This document shows, one piece after another, positions 16,774 through 25,773 of a stretch of 31,211 nt of DNA. The DNA lies in contig CAZXIE010000029.1 of assembly GCA_964640065.1 (NCBI GenBank), positions 1-31,211 of the forward strand, written 5' to 3'. Below the pieces are notes generated by a model, which searched no databases, was not told the origin of the DNA, and was given only the letters and a program-made list of their open reading frames with translations. Position numbers and translations under genes: made by a program. Numbering within the stretch: position 1 is the stretch's first letter; every line of letters begins with the position of its first letter. The DNA comes from JAJRXG01 sp964640065. Lineage in GTDB: Bacteria; Bacteroidota; Bacteroidia; Chitinophagales; Saprospiraceae.

Positions 16774-17216
16774 ACTTTCAGCTTCAAAAGATTTTTTACA
16801 GCAAGGTCATACCCTTCCAGGCCTTTCCCAACTATAGAGTCTACGGCAAACTGTTTGATATAAGAGTGGTGTCTATACTCTTCTCTCTCGTATATATTGG
16901 AGATATGCACTTCTATCACCGGTATCTCGATAGAGGCTACGGCATCGGCTAGTGCAATAGACGTATGAGTATATCCACCAGGATTCATCACCACTCCATC
17001 TATCCTAAATCCGACTTCGTGTAGCTTATCGATAAGTGCGCCTTCATGGTTACTTTGATAGTAGTCCAGATCCACTTCCGTAAATCTCTTCCTCATACCT
17101 AGAAAGTACTCTTCAAAAGTCTGATGTCCATATATCTCAGGCTGACGTCTACCGAGTAGATTGAGATTAGGGCCATTAAGTATTAGGATCGATGGGCGAT
17201 TCACTTGGCTATCCAT
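16770..17216 (-). CDS. aroQ: Type II 3-dehydroquinate dehydratase
   Basis: 148 residues, typical for the dodecameric type II enzyme. It converts 3-dehydroquinate to 3-dehydroshikimate in the shikimate pathway for aromatic amino acids. Landmarks: ILNGPNLNLLGRRQPEIYG (11-30, with the catalytic Tyr29 and the lid arginines R23/R24), SNHEGALID (55-63), NPGGYTHTSIALADA (78-92), and EVHISNIYEREEYRHHS (102-118) with the catalytic His104. The ATG overlaps the end of recQ by 8 bases, so it is probably translated from the same mRNA. It ends tail-to-tail against the small exported-protein gene with a 4-base overlap. Confidence 0.97.
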   Translation of the reverse strand: MDSQVNRPSILILNGPNLNLLGRRQPEIYGHQTFEEYFLGMRKRFTEVDLDYYQSNHEGALIDKLHEVGFRIDGVVMNPGGYTHTSIALADAVASIEIPVIEVHISNIYEREEYRHHSYIKQFAVDSIVGKGLEGYDLAVKNLLKLKV

Positions 17217-19416
17217 TTACTACGTCTGACATAAACTTGATCCTAACAAGTTGGATCTCGTCTCTGGTGATGTCATCTTCCTTCAGTTCTGCAAAAGCAT
17301 CCTCTATCGACTCTGAATCCGCCTCACCGAAGTAATCGTAGATATCCTCGATAACATCCTCATCTATCTGATCTTCTAGATAGTAGTTGATATCTAACTT
17401 TGTCCCAGACCCTACGATGATATTCATCTCATCGATGAGTTCTTCGACGGACATTTGACTTGACTTCGCAATATCTTCTAGAGGGATCTTTCGATCTATA
17501 CCTTGTATGATAGCGACCTTGGCTTTCGACTTGTTGGCTACTTGCTTCATGACGAAGTCTTCCGGCTTCTCGATATCGTTAATCTCTACATACTCCTTAA
17601 TCTCTTCTATAAAAGGAGCTGCATATCGACTTGCCTTTCCTTGGCTAACGCCTGATATTTTAAGCATATCCTCCTTAGTCGTAGGATAATAGGTTGCCAT
17701 ATCTTGAAGAGAGGGATCCATGAATATAATCCATGGTTTGACACCTTGTTTTTTGGCTTCTCTCAGCCTTACGTCTTTCAAGATCTTGAAGAGTGTATCA
17801 TCAAGAGCACCTCCTTTTGCAGATGCAGAAGTGATAGCATCTGCAGCACCTTCTTTAGAGTAGTCGTGATTAATACTGATACTAAAAGCACCTCCTTTCT
17901 TAAGGTACTCTTTACCTGCTGGAGTAATCTTTATAAGTCCGTATTGCTCGATATCTTTTCTGAGATAGTTAGCAAGAATCGCTTGGCGCAGTAGTGAGTG
18001 CCAGTATAAATTACCTTTCTCCTTTCCAATACCAAAAGACTTCTTCTTATCGAACTTAAAGTTCTTCATTTCTTGGGTATTCCGCCCGACGATGAACTCT
18101 ACGAGAAACTTAATGCCGTAGTTTTCATTGAGTTCGTCTACTACCTCGATAGCTTGTTTTAACTCTACACTAGCTTCTTGCAGTTCTTTAGGACGCTTGC
18201 AGTTATCACAGTTCTTATTACACCCTTCGACATCAAACTCTTCACCGAAGTAGTGCAGTAAGAACTTTCTTCTACACTGTGAAGTCTCGGTATAGGCCAC
18301 CACTTCTTCCATGAGTTGAGCACTCAACTCTCGTTCTGAAAGAGGTTTATCTTTTAGAAACTTCTCAAGGCGAAGGATATCCTTGTGGGCATAGAATGCG
18401 AAGCATTTGCCAACCAGACCATCTCTTCCTCCACGACCAGTTTCCTGATAGTAGTTCTCGATACTCTTTGGGATATTATAGTGGATGACAAATCTTACAT
18501 CTGGCTTATCTATACCCATACCAAAAGCGATAGTTGCCACTATCACATCGATATCTTCCATCAAAAACTCATCCTGTACTCTCGATCTCGTTTTCGCATC
18601 CAGCCCGGCGTGATACGGTGCTGACTTGATTCCATTGACTTGAAGCACCTTGGAGATTTCCTCTGTAGATTTTCTTGCTTGGACGTATATGATACCTGAC
18701 TCATCAGGTTGTTGCTTGATGATCTGTACGATCTCTTTGATCGTCTGATCGTTATTGATCTTTGGTCTTACCTCATAATAGAGATTGGATCTATTAAACG
18801 AGGAGATAAATACTTTCTCTTCTCTCATCGCCAAGTTCTTGACGATGTCTGACTTAACCTTAGGAGTGGCCGTGGCCGTAAGGGCGATGACCGGTATATC
18901 TTCATTGATACTTTTGATCATCTCACGGATCCTTCTATACTCTGGTCTGAAGTCATGTCCCCACTCTGAGATACAGTGAGCTTCATCTACCGCTATAAAT
19001 GATACTTTGACACTCTTGAAGAATGCGATGTTCTCTTCTTTAGTAAGCGTCTCTGGAGCAACGAAAAGTAATTTGGTGCCACCTTCGACGATATCGGCCT
19101 TTACTTGTCTCGCCTGAGTCTTGCTTAGAGAGGAGTTCAAAAAGTGGGCGACTTTATCTTGCTTGCTGTAGCCTCTGATAGAGTCTACTTGGTTTTTCAT
19201 CAGAGCTATCAGAGGAGAAATGATGATAGCTGTGCCTTTTGATAAGATAGCAGGAAGCTGATAGCATAGAGACTTTCCTCCGCCAGTAGGCATGATCACG
19301 AGTGTATCGTGACCCGTAAGAATACTTTGTACTATCTCTTCTTGACGATCCTTGAAAGAATCAAAGCCAAAATACTGTTGTAGAGCGTCATGTAGGTCGG
19401 CAGACGTATAGCTCAT
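17209..19416 (-). CDS. recQ: ATP-dependent DNA helicase RecQ
   Basis: 735 residues, longer than E. coli RecQ (about 610). It is a 3'-5' DNA helicase for recombination repair and stalled forks. Motif I (PTGGGKS, 43-49), the DEAH box (144-147, DEAHCISEWGHDFRPEY), motif VI (QETGRGGRDG, 324-333) and the RecQ zinc cysteines C381, C399, C403 and C406 are present. A winged-helix domain follows, then an HRDC domain at about 545-620 (LREAKKQGVKPWIIFMDPSL). The last about 110 residues form an acidic helical extension (EDQIDEDVIEDIYDYFGEAD) seen in Bacteroidota RecQ. A 14-bp perfect palindrome lies 40 bases upstream of the start. aroQ overlaps its 3' end. Confidence 0.97.
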   Translation of the reverse strand: MSYTSADLHDALQQYFGFDSFKDRQEEIVQSILTGHDTLVIMPTGGGKSLCYQLPAILSKGTAIIISPLIALMKNQVDSIRGYSKQDKVAHFLNSSLSKTQARQVKADIVEGGTKLLFVAPETLTKEENIAFFKSVKVSFIAVDEAHCISEWGHDFRPEYRRIREMIKSINEDIPVIALTATATPKVKSDIVKNLAMREEKVFISSFNRSNLYYEVRPKINNDQTIKEIVQIIKQQPDESGIIYVQARKSTEEISKVLQVNGIKSAPYHAGLDAKTRSRVQDEFLMEDIDVIVATIAFGMGIDKPDVRFVIHYNIPKSIENYYQETGRGGRDGLVGKCFAFYAHKDILRLEKFLKDKPLSERELSAQLMEEVVAYTETSQCRRKFLLHYFGEEFDVEGCNKNCDNCKRPKELQEASVELKQAIEVVDELNENYGIKFLVEFIVGRNTQEMKNFKFDKKKSFGIGKEKGNLYWHSLLRQAILANYLRKDIEQYGLIKITPAGKEYLKKGGAFSISINHDYSKEGAADAITSASAKGGALDDTLFKILKDVRLREAKKQGVKPWIIFMDPSLQDMATYYPTTKEDMLKISGVSQGKASRYAAPFIEEIKEYVEINDIEKPEDFVMKQVANKSKAKVAIIQGIDRKIPLEDIAKSSQMSVEELIDEMNIIVGSGTKLDINYYLEDQIDEDVIEDIYDYFGEADSESIEDAFAELKEDDITRDEIQLVRIKFMSDVVNG

Positions 19417-19455
19417 AATCGAAAAAATCTTTTTCTATAGTTAGTTAGTGCGCCG

Positions 19456-19469
19456 TACGTTCGAACGTA
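19456..19469. promoter_or_regulatory. 14-bp perfect palindrome upstream of recQ
   Basis: TACGTTCGAACGTA is self-complementary over all 14 bases and ends 40 bases before the recQ ATG. The position and symmetry fit an operator for a dimeric regulator. Given the downstream gene, a damage-response repressor is a natural candidate, but the motif matches no LexA box that I can vouch for in this phylum. Confidence 0.4.
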
Positions 19470-19694
19470 AATTACTGATAGGACTTACCATATCAACAAT
19501 CATACACCTTTAAGTTACTAAATTTTGAAAATACAAATCGAGTAATGCAGGATTGCATAGAGCGTGAGGCCTTATCTAACGGTACACTAGTACTCTTTAT
19601 CTAAAAAGCAGCCGAAAATACAATCTCTACGGGTGAATACAAAGATTAAAACACCTCAATTTTGTAAGATGGCGGCCTATGAAAAGTTCAAGAA

Positions 19695-21302
19695 TTATGC
19701 TTCGTATGCTTTTTCAAAGCGAGGTAGAAAAGACTCCGAAGATGAATTCACCAAATCCTCTCTCCATTCTGGTGGACAGTCTTCCACTAACAGTAAGCAC
19801 CCATTGGAGATATAAGGGTAGATCTCGTCGTATCTCTGGCTCACATTCATCTCTACTCGTCTATTGACATGTGATCGATTGATCATATGGATCTCTCTTA
19901 AACCAGATGCTGCGAGCAACTCTATGAAGCTATCTAATGTGCCTTTGTGATAATCAGCTACACGCTCCTTCTTATCAGTTACAACGAGACCTCGCATGAG
20001 ATGAGGCTCATTAGAGGTGACGCCTACTGGGCAGCTATTCTTGTTACACTCTAGGGCCTGTATACAACCTAAAGCCATCATCATAGCTCGTGCGCTATAA
20101 CAAGCATCAGCACCTAGAGCCAATGCTCGAAACATGTCAAATCCAGTAACGATCTTACCTGCGGCGATAAGTTTGATATCTTTCTTAAGTCCAAAACCGA
20201 TTAAAGCATTGTAGGCAAAAGAAAGACCCTCTTTCATCGGCATACCTACTGAGTTACTAAACTCTACAGGCGCTGCTCCTGTACCCCCTTCTCCTCCATC
20301 TATACTGATGAAGTCTGGTTTGATACCTGTCTCAATCATGGCTTTGCAGATCGCCAAAAATTCTGATCGGTTGCCGATACAAAGTTTAAAACCTACTGGT
20401 TTCCCACCAGAAAGATTCCTTAACTTCTTCATGAAGTGCATAAGCCCAGTCGGTGAGTTAAAGGCTTTGTGATATGGTGGTGAGAGTACATCTTTACCCA
20501 TAGGCACGTTACGTATCTCAGATATTTCTTTAGTGACTTTCTTGGCTGGTAGGATACCGCCATGACCTGGCTTGGCTCCTTGTGATAACTTGAGCTCGAT
20601 CATCTTTACGTTATCAGCCGCAGCTCTTTGTTTGTAAAGCTCTTCGGAGAAGTTGCCATCTTTTGCACGCGATCCAAAGTATCCCGTACCAATCTGATAG
20701 ATGAGGTCTCCGCCAAACTTATCATGGTACTCTGATATACCTCCTTCGCCAGTGTTATGTGCAAATCCCCCAATAGCAGCACCACCATTGAGCGCCATGA
20801 TGGCATTCTTACTTAAGGAACCATAACTCATGGCACTGACATTGAGCAAGCTACAGCTATAAGGCTGCTTGCAGTCAGGGCCTCCGATCATCACTCTTCC
20901 TTCATCTTTTATATCATCATGACTCAACGCAGCGATGCTATGGTTCATCCATTCGTATCCCGTGTCATACACATTAAGCTGAGTACCAAATGGAGTTGTA
21001 TCAAGTGCATTCTTGGCCCTCTGGTAAACTACTGATCTATCAATCCTAGAGAAAGGTCTACCATCAGTTTCTGGTTCTACGAAGTACTGATAAAGCTTCG
21101 GACGTAACCAATCAGAGACATAACGCATGTGACCTACAATCGGAAAATTACGAAGGATAGCATGCTTCTTTTGGAAGTAGTCTTTTATACCGAGAAGCAG
21201 TAGGAGACCGATGCATCCTACTAAGATCCAGAATCCTGAACCAACAAAAAGTGAAAGTGCTATGGCACCAAGTAGAAGTAGAACTAGTATAACTAACAAC
21301 AT
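19695..21302 (-). CDS. Membrane-anchored FMN-binding glutamate-synthase-like protein
   Basis: 535 residues. The N-terminus has two hydrophobic helices (about 2-20 and 22-40). The rest matches the FMN/3Fe-4S synthase barrel of GltB: NTGEGGISEYH, LSQGAKPGHGGILPAKKV, SIDGGEGGTGAAP, and cysteine ligands C413, C419 and C424 (CIQALECNKNSCPVG), the same C-x5-C-x4-C spacing as GltB. It lacks both the amidotransferase domain and the C-terminal beta-helix domain, so it cannot by itself use glutamine. Stand-alone proteins of this type (YerD-like) are common but uncharacterised; the electron donor and substrate are unknown. A true gltBD pair exists elsewhere in the window. It precedes recQ by 278 bases and diverges from the amylase gene. 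Confidence 0.9.
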   Translation of the reverse strand: MLLVILVLLLLGAIALSLFVGSGFWILVGCIGLLLLLGIKDYFQKKHAILRNFPIVGHMRYVSDWLRPKLYQYFVEPETDGRPFSRIDRSVVYQRAKNALDTTPFGTQLNVYDTGYEWMNHSIAALSHDDIKDEGRVMIGGPDCKQPYSCSLLNVSAMSYGSLSKNAIMALNGGAAIGGFAHNTGEGGISEYHDKFGGDLIYQIGTGYFGSRAKDGNFSEELYKQRAAADNVKMIELKLSQGAKPGHGGILPAKKVTKEISEIRNVPMGKDVLSPPYHKAFNSPTGLMHFMKKLRNLSGGKPVGFKLCIGNRSEFLAICKAMIETGIKPDFISIDGGEGGTGAAPVEFSNSVGMPMKEGLSFAYNALIGFGLKKDIKLIAAGKIVTGFDMFRALALGADACYSARAMMMALGCIQALECNKNSCPVGVTSNEPHLMRGLVVTDKKERVADYHKGTLDSFIELLAASGLREIHMINRSHVNRRVEMNVSQRYDEIYPYISNGCLLLVEDCPPEWREDLVNSSSESFLPRFEKAYEA

Positions 21303-21397
21303 AGATTGGGACGCTTATCTGCTAAAGGTAAAAGTAGTTGAAAGAAATCTATAGTGATCTAAGGTGATATCTCAATAGACTGTATTTTAGACTTTCA

Positions 21398-23080
21398 ATG
21401 ACTTCTAACATGTGGAAATTAAAGCTAACGGCTCTTTTAATATTTCTTTCAATTGGTTGTAACAAAACAGCTGATCCCAAAGCAACGACTCCTGAAAATG
21501 ACGTCTCTTTCTCCTGGGATAATGCGACCATATACTTCTTGATGACGGATAGATTTTATGATGGAGATCCCTCTAATAACTATGTGCATACTCCAGATAA
21601 TCCACCTGCCCCTTACAGAGGATATATGGGTGGAGACCTCAAGGGTATCACCGCTAAAATCAAAGAGGGTTACTTTACTAATCTCGGAGTAAACGCCATC
21701 TGGATGACCCCTGTAGTCGAACAAATCAAGGGATCTGTGGATGAAGGCACTGGCAACTCCTTTGGCTTTCATGGCTATTGGACAAGAGATTGGACAGCCC
21801 TCGACACAAAATTTGGATCAAAGGAAGATCTGAAAGAACTGGTCGAAGTAGCTCATCAGCACAACATCAGAATCCTGATCGATGTAGTTGCTAATCATAC
21901 AGGACCCGTAACCTCTCTTGACAGCCAATGGCCTGATGACTGGGTAAAGACAGGTCCTCGATGTACATATACAAGTGCTGCAACAACGATCAACTGTACA
22001 CTGGTTGAAAATCTTCCAGATATCAAAACTGAAAGTGATATGGAAGTATCTCTACCTCCATTCTTAATCCAAAAATGGAAGGATGAAGGAAGATATGATC
22101 AAGAAGTAAAGGAGTTAGACTCTTGGTTTAGCACAACAGGTTATCCAAGAACAGCAGTCAACTACATCCTTAAGTGGTTAGTAGATTTTATCAAGGAGTA
22201 TGGAGTAGATGGCTATCGCGTTGATACCGTCAAACATACCGAAAATGATATCTGGGAGGACTTATGGAAGCAAGCTCGTGTAGCCTATGAAATGTACAAG
22301 GATACACACTCAGATCCTGTGTATGACAAAGATGCCGAGTTTTATATGGTAGGAGAAGTATACAACTACTATATAAGCGGCGGTAGAGAGTATGATTATG
22401 GCGATCAAAAAGTAGATTTCTTTTCGGCAGGTTTTAAAAGTTTGGTCAACTTTGATTTTAAGACGGATGCTCATAAAACGTATGAGGAAATATTTGCGAA
22501 ATATGATGGACTACTTCATGGGCCACTCAAAGGAAAAAGTGTCGTTAATTATATCAGCTCTCATGATGATGGCGGGCCTTTCGACAAAGAGAGGAAGAGA
22601 TCTATCGAAGCAGCTACGAAGTTGCTACTCTGTCCTGGTGGTGCGCAGATCTATTATGGCGATGAGACTGCACGGTCTCTATCAGTAGAGGCTGAAGGTG
22701 ACGCTGTACTGCGGTCATTTATGAATTGGGATGAGTTGGCAGATGATACCGCCATACACGGAGAGTCGCGACAAGACATACTTCGGCACTGGCAAAAGCT
22801 AGGCACATTTAGAAGAGACAACCCAGCTGTAGGTGCTGGAAGACATCGAGTTATATCAACTGCTCCTTATGTATTTGAAAGACATTGGGAAAGCGGTAAT
22901 AACCGTGTGGTAGTAGGTCTAGACTTACCTGTAGGCAAGAAAAGGGTGTCTGTGGGTGAGACATTTGCGGAAGCGGAAAAAGTAAAAGATGTATATGGAG
23001 ATGTGACTGTAGAAGTAACTGATGGCCATGTAGAATTAGAGACACCTTATAACATCGTATTACTCACACCAGCACAGTAG
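21398..23080 (+). CDS. GH13-family alpha-amylase lipoprotein
   Basis: 560 residues. A lipoprotein signal peptide ends at LSIGC, making Cys21 the lipidated residue. Glycoside hydrolase family 13 motifs are all present: region I DVVANH (162-167), region II GYRVDTVKH with nucleophile Asp276, region III GEVY with acid/base Glu320, and region IV SSHDD with the stabilising Asp390 (preceding His389). It is expected to hydrolyse alpha-1,4-glucans such as starch or glycogen at the cell surface or in the periplasm. The start could instead be the second Met (21410-21412), which gives a more compact signal peptide (MWKLKLTALLIF). It stands alone with no susC/susD neighbours. Confidence 0.94.
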   Translation: MTSNMWKLKLTALLIFLSIGCNKTADPKATTPENDVSFSWDNATIYFLMTDRFYDGDPSNNYVHTPDNPPAPYRGYMGGDLKGITAKIKEGYFTNLGVNAIWMTPVVEQIKGSVDEGTGNSFGFHGYWTRDWTALDTKFGSKEDLKELVEVAHQHNIRILIDVVANHTGPVTSLDSQWPDDWVKTGPRCTYTSAATTINCTLVENLPDIKTESDMEVSLPPFLIQKWKDEGRYDQEVKELDSWFSTTGYPRTAVNYILKWLVDFIKEYGVDGYRVDTVKHTENDIWEDLWKQARVAYEMYKDTHSDPVYDKDAEFYMVGEVYNYYISGGREYDYGDQKVDFFSAGFKSLVNFDFKTDAHKTYEEIFAKYDGLLHGPLKGKSVVNYISSHDDGGPFDKERKRSIEAATKLLLCPGGAQIYYGDETARSLSVEAEGDAVLRSFMNWDELADDTAIHGESRQDILRHWQKLGTFRRDNPAVGAGRHRVISTAPYVFERHWESGNNRVVVGLDLPVGKKRVSVGETFAEAEKVKDVYGDVTVEVTDGHVELETPYNIVLLTPAQ

Positions 23081-23116
23081 GAAAGCATACCTTTGTCGCT
23101 ATCATCAAGCGTTATC

Positions 23117-23530
23117 ATGAAAATTAATCTAAAACGAGTAGACGATAACTTCCGTCTTCTTGCGACAAGTGATAGAGGAGATACCGTCTATACAGACGGC
23201 AGCGCCAAGATCGGAGCAAGCGAACAAGGGTGGCGACCTATGGAGATGCTACTCGTCAGCTTAGCAGGCTGCAGTGCCATAGACATCATCTCTATCCTTA
23301 AAAAACAACGACAGACGATCGATGACTTTCAGATAGAGATCGATGGTGATAGAAAAGAAGGAACGCCGGCACCTTATACGGCGATAAGGATACACTTTAT
23401 CATGAGCGGAAAGATCAAGGAAACCAAGATGGATAAGGCTATCGAACTGACGATTAGTAAGTACTGCTCAGTTTACTTTTCTTTGCATCCCGATATCGAT
23501 GTAAAATATACTTACGAGATAAAATCATAA
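23117..23530 (+). CDS. OsmC/Ohr-family protein (YhfA-like)
   Basis: 137 residues from the ATG at 23117. A longer reading from a TTG at 23093 exists, but the family starts at MKINLKRVDDNF. OsmC-family dimers reduce organic peroxides using two cysteines. Here these are C52 (LVSLAGCSAIDIISILKKQRQ) and C117 (ISKYCSVYFSL), and the wording around both matches the YhfA branch better than Ohr or OsmC proper. The precise substrate of YhfA-type proteins is unsettled. It starts 37 bases after the amylase stop and 64 bases before metZ, both on the same strand. Confidence 0.92.
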   Translation: MKINLKRVDDNFRLLATSDRGDTVYTDGSAKIGASEQGWRPMEMLLVSLAGCSAIDIISILKKQRQTIDDFQIEIDGDRKEGTPAPYTAIRIHFIMSGKIKETKMDKAIELTISKYCSVYFSLHPDIDVKYTYEIKS

Positions 23531-23593
23531 CACCTTCACAGAGAGCTCAAGACATTTTTTCTTAGATCCACACATTTTCAGAAACCAATCATC

Positions 23594-24757
23594 GTGAAGG
23601 ATAGTACTAAAGCCATACGTGGTCAGATAGACCGCAGCTCATATAGGGAGCATAGTGTGCCGATGTTTTTGACATCCAGTTTTGTCTATGAGAGCGCTGA
23701 GCACGCCGAGCAGATGTTTGCTGGTGAGGGTGAAGGTGACATATACAGTAGATTCTCTAATCCTAATACTACCGAACTAATCAATAAGTTTTGTGCTTTA
23801 GAAGGTGCCGAGTCCGGCGTAGCGACAGCATCAGGTATGGCAGCAGTCTTTATGACTATAGCAGCACATCTTACGTCGGGCGATCACATCGTGGCTTGCA
23901 CATCTCTGTTCGGTAACACGAGATATATCATACAGCACATTCTTCCTAGCTGGGGTATCACTCACGAATTTGTTGATGCCCAAGATATGGGCGGCTGGGA
24001 GAGTGCTATCACTGATCGCACCAAGATGGTAATGATCGAGACTCCTACTAATCCAGGGCTTGATATACTTGACATGGCTAGGTTAGCTGAGCTATGCAAG
24101 CGCAGTGGCACTATCTTTTGTGTTGATAATTGTTTCGCGACACCGATACTTCAAAAGCCCATCGAGTATGGTGCAGATATCGTTATCCACTCTGCGACTA
24201 AGTGGATAGACGGCCAAGGTCGCGTCCTCGGTGGACTCGTAGTCGGTAGTGATGATTATATCACGCCGATTTTTGATTTCCTAAGAAGGACTGGAGCGTG
24301 CCTCTCACCATTTAATGCGTGGTTACTTAGTAAGAGTACCGAGACGCTTGGCATCAGGATGAATAGACATTGTGAAACAGCTCTAAGTATCGCTGAAAGA
24401 TTAGAGGTTCACAGTAAGGTGAAGCGAGTCAGATATCCTCATCTTCCTTCGCATCCTCAATACGATCTTGCCAAGCAAGTGATGACTCAGGGAGGCGGCA
24501 TCATAACTGTAGATCTCGATGCCAAGAAAGAAGGTGCCTTCACTTTCGTAAATGCTTTAAAACTGCCTACCATCACTGCTAATCTTGGAGATAGTAGGAC
24601 TATCGTCACACACCCCGCAACAACAACTCATAGCAAGTTATCGACAGAGGAACAAGAGCACGCTGGCATACATATGTCGACCTTGAGGTTCTCAATAGGT
24701 CTTGAAAATGCTGAGGACATCCTAAATGATCTACATCAAGCCCTCGATAAGATATGA
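23594..24757 (+). CDS. metZ: O-succinylhomoserine (or O-acetylhomoserine) sulfhydrylase
   Basis: 387 residues starting at a GTG. It is a PLP enzyme of the Cys/Met-metabolism family that makes homocysteine directly from an acylated homoserine and sulfide. The PLP lysine is Lys203 (IVIHSATKWIDGQGR), with the cofactor-binding Asp178 (FCVDNCF) and the N-terminal YSRFSNPNTTELI (51-63). The segment REHSVPMFLTSSFVYESAEHAEQMF and the GQGRVLGG loop are characteristic of MetZ rather than MetB or MetY. The stop overlaps the metX start by 4 bases (ATGA), a clear translational coupling. Whether acetyl or succinyl ester is used depends on the partner MetX. Confidence 0.94.
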   Translation: MKDSTKAIRGQIDRSSYREHSVPMFLTSSFVYESAEHAEQMFAGEGEGDIYSRFSNPNTTELINKFCALEGAESGVATASGMAAVFMTIAAHLTSGDHIVACTSLFGNTRYIIQHILPSWGITHEFVDAQDMGGWESAITDRTKMVMIETPTNPGLDILDMARLAELCKRSGTIFCVDNCFATPILQKPIEYGADIVIHSATKWIDGQGRVLGGLVVGSDDYITPIFDFLRRTGACLSPFNAWLLSKSTETLGIRMNRHCETALSIAERLEVHSKVKRVRYPHLPSHPQYDLAKQVMTQGGGIITVDLDAKKEGAFTFVNALKLPTITANLGDSRTIVTHPATTTHSKLSTEEQEHAGIHMSTLRFSIGLENAEDILNDLHQALDKI

Positions 24758-25773
24758 TGGAGGTCCTGCATAGAACATTTGACGAGGTTCTTGATCTAGA
24801 GTTGGGCGGTCGTATCGAAAGGCCTACCGTAGCCTATAGTACACTTGGCACACTCAATGAGCAAAAGGACAATGTCACCCTAGTATGTCATGCTCTCACA
24901 GCTAGCAGCAAGGTTGATGATTGGTGGTCTGGATTAGTAGGAGAGGATAAGGTGTTTGATCCAGAACAGGACTTCATCATCTGTATCAATAATCTAGGTT
25001 CGCCATACGGAACTTCCTCCCCTAAGAGTACTAATCCTGCAGGAAAAAGATACGGACTCAACTTTCCTGATTACACGTTAAGAGATACGGCAGATCTACA
25101 AATCAGATTATTAGATCATCTAGGTATACAAAAACTTAGACTCGTCATCGGCGGATCATGTGGTGGAAACATAGCACAAGAGATAGCCATCTCTAAAGGA
25201 ACAGATGTACAGCAGCTGATCATCATGTGCTGTAGTGCCAGTGAGACACCGTGGGTGATCAGCATACACGAATCTCAAAGAATCGCACTACAGTCCGACC
25301 CTACTCTCCATGATGAAGGTCCAGACGCGGGTGCCAATGGATTAAGAGGTGCACGTGCTTTTGCACTCCCCTTCTATCGGTCACATCCTTCCTTTTTGGT
25401 CAGACAGAAAGAGGATGACTTGGATAAGGTCACTGACTTCAAGGCATCAAGATATGTTAGGTATCAAGGAGACAAGTTCGTAGATAGATATGATGCTCAC
25501 TGCTACTACAAGCAGATCACGGCCCTCGATACGCATAATGTAGGAAGAGGTAGAGGAAGTAGAGCAAATGGACTCGCCCAAGTCAAAGCTCGTACCTTGT
25601 GTATCGGATTTGAGACTGATCTATTAATACCAGTAGTAGAACAAAAAAGCCTTGCTGATCAAATACCTGATGCCTCCTATGCAGAGGTCGAAACTATATT
25701 TGGTCATGATGCTTTCTTAATAGAGACAAACAAAATCCAAGAAGCTATCGATAACTGGACATACAAGAGATGA
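24754..25773 (+). CDS. metX: Homoserine O-acyltransferase (MetX, alpha/beta hydrolase)
   Basis: 339 residues. It acylates homoserine, the committed step of methionine synthesis, supplying the substrate of the upstream MetZ. The catalytic triad can be read as Ser135 in GGSCGGN, Asp289 (GFETDLLIP) and His318 (IFGHDAFLIE). The family motifs CHALTASSKVDDWW (45-58), NNLGSPYGTSSPKS (79-92) and NGLRGARAFA are present. MetX proteins use acetyl-CoA or, in some lineages, succinyl-CoA; I cannot settle this from sequence alone. The first ATG overlaps the metZ stop (24754-24757), and an adjacent second ATG follows. Its own stop overlaps the next gene by 4 bases. Confidence 0.95.
   Translation: MMEVLHRTFDEVLDLELGGRIERPTVAYSTLGTLNEQKDNVTLVCHALTASSKVDDWWSGLVGEDKVFDPEQDFIICINNLGSPYGTSSPKSTNPAGKRYGLNFPDYTLRDTADLQIRLLDHLGIQKLRLVIGGSCGGNIAQEIAISKGTDVQQLIIMCCSASETPWVISIHESQRIALQSDPTLHDEGPDAGANGLRGARAFALPFYRSHPSFLVRQKEDDLDKVTDFKASRYVRYQGDKFVDRYDAHCYYKQITALDTHNVGRGRGSRANGLAQVKARTLCIGFETDLLIPVVEQKSLADQIPDASYAEVETIFGHDAFLIETNKIQEAIDNWTYKR

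Noticed and set aside
19633..19867. Short plus-strand ORFs at the end of the glutamate-synthase-like gene
   Set aside because: Largely antisense to its C-terminal coding sequence, with no signal peptide, domain or plausible start region.
23093..23116. Upstream TTG start for the OsmC-family gene
   Set aside because: The extra eight residues do not belong to the family's N-terminus, and the ATG at 23117 gives the expected MKINLKRVDDNF start.
23531..23593. SAM riboswitch before metZ
   Set aside because: Only 63 bases are available, and no extended stem structure or recognisable SAM-binding core was found.
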